Notes: generated by a model not told the origin, from the letters alone. DNA of 56,478 bases from an uncultured Eubacteriales bacterium (GCA_900317905.1 ONIN01000012.1:1-56478); one strand, 5' to 3'; shown: positions 40,837 through 49,876, numbered from the stretch's first letter. Made by a program: numbers and translations.

Positions 40837-43800
40837 ATGAAAAAACGGATCTTATCACTCTTGCTGGTGCTGGCGCTGGCGGCGTCTCTGCTGGTATTCC
40901 CGGCCAGCGCGGCGAAAAACGCCGAAAGCGGCGCCTGCGGCGAAGCCGTGACCTGGACGCTGGACAGCAACGGCCTGCTGACCATCAGCGGCCAGGGAGA
41001 GATGACAGATTATGATTGGGATGCCTCTCCCTTTTACGGCAGGAAGGACATCCGGAACATCGTGATCGGCTCCGGCGTCACGACCATCGGCGCGAATGTC
41101 TTCAATGAATGCGGCGCTGTGGAGTCTGTCGTGATCCCGGACAGCGTGGTCAGCATCGGGGATGACGCATTCTACTATTGCAGGAATCTGGAGGAAGTGA
41201 CCATCCCGGAGCGCGTCGTCAGCCTGGGCCTCGACGCCTTCATGGGCTGCACAGCGCTGACGGAAGTGACCATCCCGGAGAGCGTGGAGCAGATCGGCAA
41301 TTCTGCCTTTATGGGTTGTACCAGTCTGGAGGAGATCACGGTCGCAGCGGGCAATCCGGCCTACCAGTCCATCCGGGGCGCCCTGCTGACCGGGGACGGT
41401 ACCGAGCTGATCTGCTGCCCCGCCGGAAAAAGCGGCGCCTATGTGATCCCGGAGGGTGTTGTCCGGATCGGGGACTATGCCCTTGTGGAATGCAAAAACC
41501 TGACGGACGTGACCATCCCGGCGAGCGTCACGGAGATCGGCTGCACTGCATTTGGCTACTGTGAGCAGCTGGCGGAGATCCGGATCCCGGCCGGTGTCAA
41601 TACCATTGGAAACCAGGCTTTTGAAGGCTGCCTCAGCCTCCGGGAGATCCAGGTCTCGGAGGATAATCCGTATTTTCAGTCTGTGGACGGCATCCTGATG
41701 AACCGGCTGAGAACAGAGCTGCTGCGCTGCCCTCCGATGAAAACCGGCGCCTATGTCATTCCGGAAGGCGTTAAGAACATCGCAAGCGGGGCCTTTGAAT
41801 GCTGCACCGGTCTGACAGGCGTGACCATCCCGGTCAGCGTCACCGAGATCGGAAGCTCGGCATTCTATGACTGCCAGGGATTGACGAGCATGGTCGTCCC
41901 GAAGGGTGTCTCTGCGATCGCTTCCAATACGTTTATCGGCTGCGGGTTGAAGAGCATCTACCTTCCGGAGAGCATCACGGAGATCCGGGGATTTGCATTC
42001 AGCGGCTGCAATGCCCTCACCGATGTTTACTTCGGGGGCACGGAGGCGCAGTGGAACGAGATCGAGATCGACGCGTTTGAAAACGATCCGCTGCTGAATG
42101 CCGAGGTCCATTGTGATGTCCCCGACTTCTGCATCCTGATGCAGCCGACGCATGTGCAGAATGCAGTCGGCGTTTCGACGTTTTTCAACGTGGTTGCCAT
42201 GGGCTCCGGCCTGACCTATCAGTGGCAGTATCAGACGCCCGCCTCTGACATATGGGAAGACTGCGGCCCCGAGTATGAGGGCTATCGTGCTCCAAAGCTG
42301 ATCGTGGAAGTGACGGGGGCACGGAACCACTACCGGTATCGGTGCGTCGTGACCGACAAGACCGGCAGTCAGCTGACCTCTGACGCGGGGGAGCTGACGG
42401 TGCGGAGCGATGCGGATTCCCTGATGTATCTGCTGGAGGACGGCGAGGTCACCATCACGGGCTTCAACTATGATTTTGAGCCGCCCGCTTCGCTGGTGAT
42501 CCCCGACACGATCGAGGGCTGCCCGGTCACAGCCATCCAGTTCTGGGCGTTTTCAGACTGCACGGCCCTGGAGAGCGTGGAGATCCCGGACACCGTCACC
42601 AGCATCGGTGAAGCGGCGTTCTTCAACTGCAGCGGTCTGGAGCGCGTGAAACTCCCGGCGAATCTGACCGAGCTTCCGAGCAACGCTTTTGGGTATTGCC
42701 GGAATCTGACGCAGGTGACCATTCCGGACAGTGTCACCAGCATCAGCAATCACGTGTTTTACAATTGCTCCAGTCTGACGGAAGTGACGATCCCGGCCAA
42801 TGTCAGCTATATTGACCTGGGCATTTTCGAGGGATGCACCAGCCTGCAAGAGATCCGGGTGGATCCGGATAACGAGTGGTATCGATCCGTGGACGGCGTA
42901 TTGATGACCGAAGACGGCACCCGCCTGCTTCAGTACCCTGGAGGAAGAGCGGGCAGCTATCAGGTTCCCGAAGGTGTGATGGTCATTGACCCAAGAGCGT
43001 TTCAAGGCCGAACCGCGCTGACAGACTTGACCATTCCTGCAAGTGTGAACAACATCGGAGACGACGCGTTCCGTGGCTGCACTGCCATGACGCGCATCGA
43101 AGTCGCGGCAGAAAACCCGGGCTATCGGTCTGAGCAGGGCGTATTGCTGGACAAGTCCGGAACGCTGCTGATCTGCTGCCCTGCGGGCATGCCCGGCGAA
43201 TATACGGTTCCGGATCACGTCTCCGTCATCGGGAGATATGCGTTTTCGGGATGCGGAGAGCTCACCGATATTCGCCTCCACAGCGGCGTTGCCTCCATCG
43301 AGGAGGGCGCATTCGACCAGTGCAGCAGTATCACCTCCATGGAGCTTCCGGAAGGGATCACCACCATGGAATCGTGGATGTTTAGTGACTGCACCAGTCT
43401 GCAGCATGTCACGATCCCAAAGAGCGTGACTTCCATCGGCCCGTATGTATTCATGGGCTGCTGGAGCTTGCAGTCGGCAGAGATCCCGGAGGGCGTCACC
43501 AGCATCAGCGGAGCGGCATTCAGCGATTGCCGTGCGCTTCAGTCGGTCACCCTTCCGGACAGTGTGACGTCCATCGGAGACGGTGCCTTTGAAGGCTGCA
43601 CCCGGCTGACGTCGCTGACCATCCCCAGCCGTGTCAGCAGCATTGGGAGCTTTGCATTCTTAGAAAACCAGGGGATGACCTCGGTGGTGATCCCGGCGCG
43701 CGTCACACTCATCCGGGAATGGACCTTCTACCATTGTCAGAACCTGACCGAGGTTTGGATCCCGGCGGAAGTGGGCAGCATCGGAGAATTTGCTTTTGGG

Positions 43801-44982
43801 AATTGCATCAACCTGACGGACGTTTACTTCGCCGGCACCGAGGAACAGTGGAACCGCATCGTCGTCGGTGAGGAAAATGAACCCCTGCAAAACGCGAAGA
43901 TCCACTTCAATTCTCCCGCCTTTGCCATCACCGCCCAGCCGCAGGATTACGTGGGCAAGCTGAACTCCACCGCCAGCTTCACCGTTGCGGCGGAAGGAAC
44001 CGGCCTCACCTACCAGTGGCAGATCAGCGACGACGGCGAGAACTGGACCAACAGCTCCGTGAAGCGCGCGGTCTACACCTCCAGGCTCACAGCCGAAAAG
44101 AACGGCAGAATGGTGCGCTGCGTGGTCACCGACGTCAATGGAGATTCCCTCACCAGCAAAGCGGCAGTCATGCGTCTGGTCGGCCCCGTCATCACTGCCC
44201 AGCCGCAGGACTATGTGGGCAAGCTGAACTCCACCGCCAGCTTCACGGTTGCCGCCGAGGGCGACGGCCTCACTTACCAGTGGCAGATCAGCGATGACGG
44301 TGAGAACTGGACCAACAGCTCCGTCAAGCGCGCGGCCTACACCTCCAAACTCACCGCTGAGAAGAACGGGCGTATGGTGCGCTGCATCGTCACCGACGCC
44401 GACGGCAACGCCGTCACCAGCGAAGCGGCAGTCATGTCGCTCTCCGGCCCCGTTATCACCACCCAGCCGAAGAATTACACCGGCAAGGTGAACTCCACCG
44501 CCAGCTTCACGGTGGCGGCGACCGGCGACGGGCTCACCTACCAGTGGCAGATCAGCGATGACGGCGGCAAGACCTGGACCAACAGCTCGGTGAAAAAGGC
44601 GGTCTATACCACCAAGCTCACCGCGGAAAAGGACGGCAGACAGGTGCGCTGCATCGTCACCGACGCCGACGGCAGCAAGGCCACCAGTGCGGCGGCGGTC
44701 ATGAAGCTCTCCGGTCCTGTGATCACCACCCAGCCGAAGGATTACACCGGCAAGGTGAATTCCACCGCCAGCTTCACGGTTGTGGCGGAAGGGGAGGGCC
44801 TCACCTACCAGTGGCAGGTCAGCGATGACAACGGCGCCACCTGGAGCAACAGCTCCGTGAAGAAAGTGGTCTATACCTCGAAGCTGACCGCCGCCAAGGA
44901 TGGCAGAATGGTGCGCTGCATCGTCACCGACGCCGACGGCAACGCCGTCACGACCAACGCCGTCACCATGAAGATCGGATAA
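40837..44982 (+). CDS. Secreted LRR_5 (BspA-type) protein with Ig-like C-terminal array
   Basis: 1381 residues. A Sec signal peptide (MKKRILSLLLVLALAASLLVFPASA) starts it. Residues about 35-425 and 530-1025 are tandem BspA-type LRRs (I-P-x-S-V-T-x-I-G-x-x-A-F-x-x-C repeats). One Ig-like domain separates the two blocks (about 427-525), and four closely similar Ig-like modules of about 88 residues (ITAQPQDYVGKLNSTASFTV ... YQWQISDDGENW ... VRCVVTD) end it. No LPXTG, SLH or C-terminal TM is seen, so attachment, if any, is non-covalent. Adhesion or host interaction is the usual suggestion for BspA-like proteins. RBS AAAGGAGG; codon use is less biased than its neighbours in the LRR part. Confidence 0.88.
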   Translation: MKKRILSLLLVLALAASLLVFPASAAKNAESGACGEAVTWTLDSNGLLTISGQGEMTDYDWDASPFYGRKDIRNIVIGSGVTTIGANVFNECGAVESVVIPDSVVSIGDDAFYYCRNLEEVTIPERVVSLGLDAFMGCTALTEVTIPESVEQIGNSAFMGCTSLEEITVAAGNPAYQSIRGALLTGDGTELICCPAGKSGAYVIPEGVVRIGDYALVECKNLTDVTIPASVTEIGCTAFGYCEQLAEIRIPAGVNTIGNQAFEGCLSLREIQVSEDNPYFQSVDGILMNRLRTELLRCPPMKTGAYVIPEGVKNIASGAFECCTGLTGVTIPVSVTEIGSSAFYDCQGLTSMVVPKGVSAIASNTFIGCGLKSIYLPESITEIRGFAFSGCNALTDVYFGGTEAQWNEIEIDAFENDPLLNAEVHCDVPDFCILMQPTHVQNAVGVSTFFNVVAMGSGLTYQWQYQTPASDIWEDCGPEYEGYRAPKLIVEVTGARNHYRYRCVVTDKTGSQLTSDAGELTVRSDADSLMYLLEDGEVTITGFNYDFEPPASLVIPDTIEGCPVTAIQFWAFSDCTALESVEIPDTVTSIGEAAFFNCSGLERVKLPANLTELPSNAFGYCRNLTQVTIPDSVTSISNHVFYNCSSLTEVTIPANVSYIDLGIFEGCTSLQEIRVDPDNEWYRSVDGVLMTEDGTRLLQYPGGRAGSYQVPEGVMVIDPRAFQGRTALTDLTIPASVNNIGDDAFRGCTAMTRIEVAAENPGYRSEQGVLLDKSGTLLICCPAGMPGEYTVPDHVSVIGRYAFSGCGELTDIRLHSGVASIEEGAFDQCSSITSMELPEGITTMESWMFSDCTSLQHVTIPKSVTSIGPYVFMGCWSLQSAEIPEGVTSISGAAFSDCRALQSVTLPDSVTSIGDGAFEGCTRLTSLTIPSRVSSIGSFAFLENQGMTSVVIPARVTLIREWTFYHCQNLTEVWIPAEVGSIGEFAFGNCINLTDVYFAGTEEQWNRIVVGEENEPLQNAKIHFNSPAFAITAQPQDYVGKLNSTASFTVAAEGTGLTYQWQISDDGENWTNSSVKRAVYTSRLTAEKNGRMVRCVVTDVNGDSLTSKAAVMRLVGPVITAQPQDYVGKLNSTASFTVAAEGDGLTYQWQISDDGENWTNSSVKRAAYTSKLTAEKNGRMVRCIVTDADGNAVTSEAAVMSLSGPVITTQPKNYTGKVNSTASFTVAATGDGLTYQWQISDDGGKTWTNSSVKKAVYTTKLTAEKDGRQVRCIVTDADGSKATSAAAVMKLSGPVITTQPKDYTGKVNSTASFTVVAEGEGLTYQWQVSDDNGATWSNSSVKKVVYTSKLTAAKDGRMVRCIVTDADGNAVTTNAVTMKIG
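43924..44979 (+). repeat. Four tandem coding repeats (Ig-like modules), first array
   Basis: Units start at 43924, 44188, 44452 and 44719, about 264-267 bases each. Each begins with the codons for I-T-A/T-Q-P. They also match the four units at 46921-47989 in the next gene at both DNA and protein level. Confidence 0.9.
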
Positions 44983-44998
44983 ACCATATGGAACCATG

Positions 44999-45027
44999 AT
45001 CCCCTCTGCTCTGCGGAGGGGATTTTT
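44999..45027 (+). terminator. Terminator of the LRR-protein gene
   Basis: ATCCCCTC/GAGGGGAT with a 9-base loop, then TTTTA. Confidence 0.8.
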
Positions 45028-45100
45028 ATATAGGGTGGAAATCTGCGTCGACTGCGAGTGTTCAAATTCCAGTTTATCGGGGAGTAGGATGATGCTGCAC

Positions 45101-45280
45101 ACCCCTTGGCTCTCCCTCTGGGAGAGCTGGCACGGCGGGAAATAGCCGTGACTGAGAGAGTTTGTGGTCACTACCGACGCACTGATTTTTCTGCGTTCCA
45201 AATCCTACGTTTTGCCCTCTCAGTTGCTCGCAAGCTCGCGACAGCTCTCCCGGAGGGCGAGCCATGTGGGTCTGGCAGAC
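45101..45280. repeat. Composite palindromic intergenic repeat (MITE-like)
   Basis: Two related monomers in opposite orientation. Left: GGCTCTCCCTCTGGGAGAGC then TGGCACGGCGGG...GTGACTGAGAG. Right: CCTCTCAGTTGCTCGCAAGC...CGACAGCTCTCCCGGAGGGCGAGCC. The ends form imperfect terminal inverted repeats, and each monomer contains two hairpins. The right monomer recurs, inverted, at 56385-56474. No transposase. The sequence from 45281 to 45373 shows nothing recognisable. Confidence 0.75.
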
Positions 45281-45373
45281 AAACTCCCAATTTACCGCAA
45301 AAATGTGGAGTCTGGTTTAAACTTCACACTCCACACTCCTGACTCCGTCTGATTTCCATTAACTGGCTTTCCC

Positions 45374-45402
45374 TTGCATTTTCGGTGTCACCGTGGTAAA
45401 CT
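45374..45402 (+). promoter_or_regulatory. Promoter of the second Ig-array gene
   Basis: TTGCAT (45374-45379), 17-base spacer, TAAACT (45397-45402). Two small palindromes lie here: GGTG-T-CACC in the spacer and CTTGT-C-ACAAG at 45401-45411. Confidence 0.65.
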
Positions 45403-45442
45403 TGTCACAAGTGCGAAACCCTGAAATGAAAGGAGCATTACG

Positions 45443-47992
45443 ATGAAGAAAAAAATTTTGGCCCTTCTTCTGGCCGCGGTTCTGGCACTGTCGCTTTTGC
45501 CGACGGCTGCGCTGGCGGACGGCCCGGACTACGGGGTCATCACCAATTACGAGCAGCTGCTGGCAGTCAAAGACAGCAGCAGCACCTACATCCTCAACCC
45601 GGCGGCGGACTTCGGCTGGCCGGAGGAGGAGACGGAGCTGAGCGTCTCGACAACCCTCCAGATGCGGGGGGACTGGACCATCCCGGCGCAGGTGACCCTG
45701 GACTTCAGCGGTTCGCTGACGCCGGACTATGAATCCGGCGACTACTGCTGGCGGACGCTGACCGTGGACGGCACGCTGATCCTCTATCCGCGCCACGCCT
45801 TTCAGGTCTACCGCATGGTCATCGGCGGCAAGCTGATCCTCAACGGCTACGGCGCGAGCCTCTGTGCGGACGAGGGCGAGCTTCTGAGTACCGGCACCCT
45901 GCAGCTGAAATCGGACATCAGCACCTATTCCTTCAATCTGAGCGACGGCCCCCGGTATATGCGCCACCGTGACACCGCCGAATACCGAACCCACTGGGTG
46001 TTCCATGAGGGAGCCCAGTTCCTGGGAAAGGAAAACAGCGCCTCTGCGGGGGAAATCGCCATTCCCGCGACCGGTGAGGAGAATGCCCCCGCCGTGCTTC
46101 TGGAGGCCGTTGGCACGGTGCAGTGCCCCTATAGGCTTGCGCAGTTTACTGGCGATTATGTGACGCTGAAGGGTGACTGGAAGCTGGACGGCATCTCGGT
46201 CAGAGGCGATTCCAAACTCTTGCTCGACGGTTCCGCCAGCACCCGCGATCTGAGTCTGGATTGCAGCAAGACCGGAGATGCATCGATCGACAATGACCCG
46301 ACCCGCTGCGCCCGCATCACCGTCCCCGGGGGCAGTACCCTTGCATTGGAGAAGCGGGAGGACGCGCCCCAGTTTGGCGCCAGCTCCGACGCGGACGGAA
46401 ACACGGAGATCCTGGTGAACGGAACCCTGCGTCTGGGGGACGGTACCAGAAATGACAGCGAGCTTTCGATCACCGGCACCGGCACCATCGACGCCCGCGC
46501 CCGGTTTGAGGACGGCACCAATCAGCCGCGATTCTTCACCAGTGACGTGGAATTCACCATGACCGACGTCATCCTCGATCGCGCCGCCTATGCCGACACC
46601 ATCGCGGAGACCATCACCATCGAGCGGAACTGGAAGCTCATCCCGAAGATCCTCACCCAGCCCCAGAGCGTCACCGTCAACGCCGGGGAGGAGGCGGTCT
46701 TCTCCGTGGAGGCCAGGCCGGCGGAGACCTATCAGTGGATGTACAACACCGGCACCAACACCTACAGATGCACCGACGAAATGGGTACCGGCGCGGATAC
46801 CGACACCTTCCGCCTCATCGCGAAGCCGGAGTATGATGGCTATCAGTTCTTCTGCCGTGTGACCAGCGAGGAAAGAGCCAGAACCTCCGACAGGGCTACC
46901 CTCACGGTGCTGGGCCCGGCTGTGGAGATCACCGCCCAGCCGCAGGACTACGTGGGCAAGCTGAATTCCACTGCCACCTTCACGGTTGCCGCCGAGGGCG
47001 ACGGCCTCACCTACCAGTGGCAGATCAGCGACGACGGCGAGAACTGGACCAACAGCTCGGTCAAGACAGCCAAGTATTCCACCAAGCTCACTGTGGCGAA
47101 GAACGGCAGACAGGTGCGCTGCGTCGTCACCGATGAAGCCGGCAATTCCCTCACCAGCGACGCCGCCGTCATGAAGCTCTCCGGCCCGGCCATCACCACC
47201 CAGCCGAAGGACTACACCGGGAAGCTGAACTCCACCGCGACCTTCACCGTTGCGGCAGTGGGGGAGGGCCTCACCTATCAGTGGCAGGTCAGTGACAATG
47301 ACGGAAGCACCTGGAGCAACAGCTCGGTGAAGACGGCGAAGTATTCCACCAAGCTGACCGCGGCGCGGGATGGCAGACAGGTGCGCTGCATCGTCACAGA
47401 CGCCGAGGGCAACCAGGCCACCAGCGAGGCGGCTGTCATGAAGCTCCAGTCCACCGGCGTCACCATCACCGCCCAGCCGAAGGACTACACCGGCAAGGTG
47501 AATTCCACCGCGTCCTTCACAGTCGTGGCGGAGGGCAGCGGCCTCACCTACCAGTGGCAGGTCAGCGATGACAACGGCGCCACCTGGAGCAACAGCTCTG
47601 TGAAAAAGGCGGTCTATACCTCGAAGCTGACCGCCGCCAAGAATGGCAGACAGGTTCGCTGCATCGTCACGGACGCCAACGGAAACAAGGCCACCAGCAC
47701 GGCGGCGACCATGAGGCTCTCCGGCCCCGTCATCACCACCCAGCCGAAGAACTACGTGGGCAAGGTGAATTCCACCGCCTCCTTCACCGTGGCGGCGGAG
47801 GGCAGCGGCCTCACCTACCAGTGGCAGGTCAGCGATGACAACGGCGCTACCTGGAGCAACAGCTCCGTGAAGAAAGCGGTCTATACCTCGAAGCTGACCG
47901 CCGCCAAGGATGGCAGAATGGTGCGCTGCATCGTCACCGACGCCGAAGGCAACGCGGTTACCACCAACGCCGTCACCATGAAGATCGGCTGA
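45443..47992 (+). CDS. Secreted protein with unknown N-terminal region and Ig-like C-terminal array
   Basis: 849 residues. Signal peptide MKKKILALLLAAVLALSLLP... cleaved near residue 25. Residues 26-400 have no family I can name; short beta-like repeats (TLILYPRHAF, GKLILNGYGASL, GTLRLGDGTRN) suggest a right-handed beta-helix or similar. About 405-490 is a diverged Ig-like domain (QPQSVTVNAGEEAVFSVEA). From about 490 four Ig-like modules of 88-90 residues follow, nearly the same as those ending the upstream LRR protein, and both proteins end T-N-A-V-T-M-K-I-G. RBS AAAGGAGC. Its own promoter and terminator make it a separate unit. Confidence 0.82.
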   Translation: MKKKILALLLAAVLALSLLPTAALADGPDYGVITNYEQLLAVKDSSSTYILNPAADFGWPEEETELSVSTTLQMRGDWTIPAQVTLDFSGSLTPDYESGDYCWRTLTVDGTLILYPRHAFQVYRMVIGGKLILNGYGASLCADEGELLSTGTLQLKSDISTYSFNLSDGPRYMRHRDTAEYRTHWVFHEGAQFLGKENSASAGEIAIPATGEENAPAVLLEAVGTVQCPYRLAQFTGDYVTLKGDWKLDGISVRGDSKLLLDGSASTRDLSLDCSKTGDASIDNDPTRCARITVPGGSTLALEKREDAPQFGASSDADGNTEILVNGTLRLGDGTRNDSELSITGTGTIDARARFEDGTNQPRFFTSDVEFTMTDVILDRAAYADTIAETITIERNWKLIPKILTQPQSVTVNAGEEAVFSVEARPAETYQWMYNTGTNTYRCTDEMGTGADTDTFRLIAKPEYDGYQFFCRVTSEERARTSDRATLTVLGPAVEITAQPQDYVGKLNSTATFTVAAEGDGLTYQWQISDDGENWTNSSVKTAKYSTKLTVAKNGRQVRCVVTDEAGNSLTSDAAVMKLSGPAITTQPKDYTGKLNSTATFTVAAVGEGLTYQWQVSDNDGSTWSNSSVKTAKYSTKLTAARDGRQVRCIVTDAEGNQATSEAAVMKLQSTGVTITAQPKDYTGKVNSTASFTVVAEGSGLTYQWQVSDDNGATWSNSSVKKAVYTSKLTAAKNGRQVRCIVTDANGNKATSTAATMRLSGPVITTQPKNYVGKVNSTASFTVAAEGSGLTYQWQVSDDNGATWSNSSVKKAVYTSKLTAAKDGRMVRCIVTDAEGNAVTTNAVTMKIG
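46921..47989 (+). repeat. Four tandem coding repeats (Ig-like modules), second array
   Basis: Four units of about 265-270 bases beginning near 46921, 47182, 47455 and 47725. The last unit is almost base-for-base the last unit of the first array (44719-44979). Confidence 0.9.
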
Positions 47993-48008
47993 CCCCAAAG
48001 ACAAAACG

Positions 48009-48039
48009 ATCCCCTCCGGAGTACCCGGAGGGGATTTTG
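48009..48039 (+). terminator. Terminator of the second Ig-array gene
   Basis: ATCCCCTCCGG/CCGGAGGGGAT with a 5-base loop, then TTTTG. Confidence 0.8.
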
Positions 48040-48059
48040 CATGCAGTTTCAGGGCGGAT

Positions 48060-48488
48060 TCACTCCGCGTCGGCATCGGATTCCCGGAAGGCGAAGAGCC
48101 GCTGGCCCAGATAGTTCAGACCGGTGAAGAGCACCATGCCCACCAGCATGGAGACGTTGTCTCTCAGGCTCACCGAGGCGTTGGCCATCAATTTGAGGCA
48201 CAGGGGCTTTGCGATGCCGTAGGCTACCAGATAGCAGACCGCGATGTTGATGACGAACCGCAGCACCTGAGCGGCGCTCTGCTCCTTATTCTTAAAGGTG
48301 AAGTACTTGTTCAGAAAGAAGCTCAGGATGCTGGTGAGGATGTAGTTGGCGGCGGAGGAGACCCAGTAGGAGCAGCCCGCCAGATTGTACAGGCCGAACA
48401 TGATGGCCATGCCCACCAGCGTATTGATGACGCCCACGATCAGAAATCGCAGGAGCTTCGCGTCGAAGAGGGAAAGGATTTTTTTCAT
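48060..48488 (-). CDS. GtrA family membrane protein
   Basis: 142 residues, four transmembrane helices, GtrA/DPMS family. Signatures: LLRFLIVGVINTLVG at the N-terminus, SSAANYILTSILSFFLNKYFTF in the middle. Relatives translocate polyprenyl-phosphate-linked sugars across the membrane in glycopolymer or O-antigen modification. It stands alone, with a GGAGG ribosome site and own promoter, convergent with the Ig-array gene. Confidence 0.92.
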   Translation of the reverse strand: MKKILSLFDAKLLRFLIVGVINTLVGMAIMFGLYNLAGCSYWVSSAANYILTSILSFFLNKYFTFKNKEQSAAQVLRFVINIAVCYLVAYGIAKPLCLKLMANASVSLRDNVSMLVGMVLFTGLNYLGQRLFAFRESDADAE

Positions 48489-48507
48489 ATCACGCCTCCT
48501 GCCACCG

Positions 48508-48536
48508 ACTTTACCACAAACCGCGGGGAAAGTAAA
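48508..48536 (-). promoter_or_regulatory. Promoter of the gtrA-like gene
   Basis: Minus strand TTTACT (48531-48536), 17-base spacer, TAAAGT (48508-48513). Confidence 0.5.
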
Positions 48537-48578
48537 GCCGGCCTACCGGAATCGAGCCTTACAGAAATTGGGAGAAAT

Positions 48579-48607
48579 TTGACAGAAGGGGGCAATTGCG
48601 GTATAAT
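48579..48607 (+). promoter_or_regulatory. Consensus SigA promoter of the 70-residue protein gene
   Basis: TTGACA (48579-48584), exactly 17 bases, TATAAT (48602-48607). It is the only fully consensus promoter in the window. The leader holds two hairpins: GCGCTGGC/GCCGGCGC and CCGCC/GGCGG; the second reaches the ribosome site. Confidence 0.85.
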
Positions 48608-48678
48608 GTCCAATGCATTGTTATGCGCTGGCGGGAGCCGGCGCGGGAAGTCCGCCTTTGGGCGGGGAGGATACAACC

Positions 48679-48891
48679 ATGAGATATTCGACAGAGGACC
48701 AGATGCAGACCCTTTTGGCCGCGCCTGAGGCGGTGGAGGTGCTGGAAAAGCACTTTCCCAAGTTCCTCAAGAACCCGGCCCTGCAGATGACGCGCTTCAT
48801 GTCGCTGCGATGCGTGGCGGCCTTTGCGCAGTCGGGCCTGTCAGCGGAGCAGCTCGATCAGATCGACGCAGAGCTCCGCAAGCTGGACTGA
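48679..48891 (+). CDS. Small helical protein of unknown function (70 residues)
   Basis: Begins MRYSTEDQMQTLLAAPEAVE behind GGGGAGGA. It is all-helical with the pattern L-L-A-x-P-E-A-x-x-V-L-E-K-H-F-P...M-S-L-R...G-L-S-A-E-Q-L-D-Q-I-D, which resembles a short module found at the C-termini of various Clostridial proteins or alone. I do not know its function. The strong consensus promoter implies high expression. An in-frame ATG at 48613 is very near the transcript start and has no ribosome site. Confidence 0.7.
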   Translation: MRYSTEDQMQTLLAAPEAVEVLEKHFPKFLKNPALQMTRFMSLRCVAAFAQSGLSAEQLDQIDAELRKLD

Positions 48892-48910
48892 GCGCTTTTT
48901 GAGCGCACGC

Positions 48911-48946
48911 ACATGCGGCCTTATGCATTGTCAGGAGGCCGCATGT
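48911..48946 (+). terminator. Hairpin after the 70-residue gene
   Basis: ACATGCGGCC (48911-48920) and GGCCGCATGT (48937-48946) form a 10-bp stem followed by ATTCTGTT; weak U-tract. Confidence 0.5.
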
Positions 48947-48968
48947 ATTCTGTTAGACGAGGTTATTT

Positions 48969-49850
48969 ATGAAGGATTTGAAATATCCGCCCTTAAAGCG
49001 GATCGCGGCCATCCACGATCTGTCGGGACTGGGGAAGTGCTCTTTGACCGTGGCGCTGCCGGTGATTTCGGCCACGGGGGTGGAGTGCGCCTGCATCCCC
49101 ACGGCGGTGCTCAGCACCCACACCGGCGAGTTCACCGGCTGGACCCTTCGGGATCTGGCAGACGACATGCTGCCCATGGCACGGCACTGGCAGACCACCG
49201 GCGCGAAGTTCGACGGGATCTACACCGGCTATCTGGCGAACCCCGGACAGGCGGAGACGGTCATCAGGATCCTCTCGCTGCTCTCCGGAGAGGACACCCT
49301 CGTGGTCGTGGACCCGGTCATGGCGGACAACGGGCGGTACTACTCCAATCTGGACGACCGGATGTGCCAGGCCTTCCGCAGGCTCATCGCCCACGCCGAT
49401 GTCATCACCCCCAACATCACCGAGGCGGCCCTTCTCGCGGGGATGGACTACCAGCACGCGGATCACGGGGAGACCTACCTCCGCACCCTCTTCAACCGGA
49501 TGGCGGATCTGGGGCCCAAAACCATCGTCATCACCGGCGTCCGCACCGGGCAGACTGAGATCGGCAACCTGGCCTACGACGTGAAAACCGGGGAGATCTG
49601 CCGCTGCATGCGCCCGGCGCGGGAGGGCGTGTTCTACGGCACCGGCGACATTCTGGCCTCCTCTCTGGCGGCGCTGCTGGTGCGCGGCGCCACGGTCCGG
49701 CAGGCCCTCACCGCGGCCACGCTGCTCACCGACGACAGCATCGAGCGCAGTCTCCACCACGACACCCCCAGACGCTTCGGCGTGGATTTCGAAGGGGCGC
49801 TGCCGGCCTACATCCGCCGGGTGGAGGAGATTTTCAATACAGAAGGATGA
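48969..49850 (+). CDS. Pyridoxamine kinase (PfkB/ribokinase-like)
   Basis: 293 residues, phosphorylates pyridoxal, pyridoxamine or pyridoxine in vitamin B6 salvage. Starts RIAAIHDLSGLGKCSLTVALP, typical of the PdxK/PdxY group; T-P-N-I-T-E-A contributes to the ATP site, and the catalytic anion hole GTGD is at about residue 224 (FYGTGDILAS). The ThiD/PdxK split is settled by the P-T-A-V-L-S-T-H-T-G-E-F segment of the pyridoxal kinases. Weak RBS GAGG. Probably read from the promoter of the preceding small gene through an imperfect terminator. Confidence 0.88.
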   Translation: MKDLKYPPLKRIAAIHDLSGLGKCSLTVALPVISATGVECACIPTAVLSTHTGEFTGWTLRDLADDMLPMARHWQTTGAKFDGIYTGYLANPGQAETVIRILSLLSGEDTLVVVDPVMADNGRYYSNLDDRMCQAFRRLIAHADVITPNITEAALLAGMDYQHADHGETYLRTLFNRMADLGPKTIVITGVRTGQTEIGNLAYDVKTGEICRCMRPAREGVFYGTGDILASSLAALLVRGATVRQALTAATLLTDDSIERSLHHDTPRRFGVDFEGALPAYIRRVEEIFNTEG

Positions 49851-49876
49851 ATATCTGACATTCTGTTTATTAATGT

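Noticed and set aside
45106-45352. Short frames (62-78 codons) in the intergenic repeat
   Set aside because: They run through the palindromic repeat and are by-products of it.
43924-47989. Tandem repeats considered as a CRISPR or minisatellite
   Set aside because: Units of about 265 bases are in frame and code for Ig-like modules; there are no unique spacers.
48613-48678. Upstream in-frame ATG (22 more residues) for the 70-residue protein
   Set aside because: The ATG sits at the predicted transcript start with no ribosome site, while the inner ATG has GGGGAGGA at the right distance.
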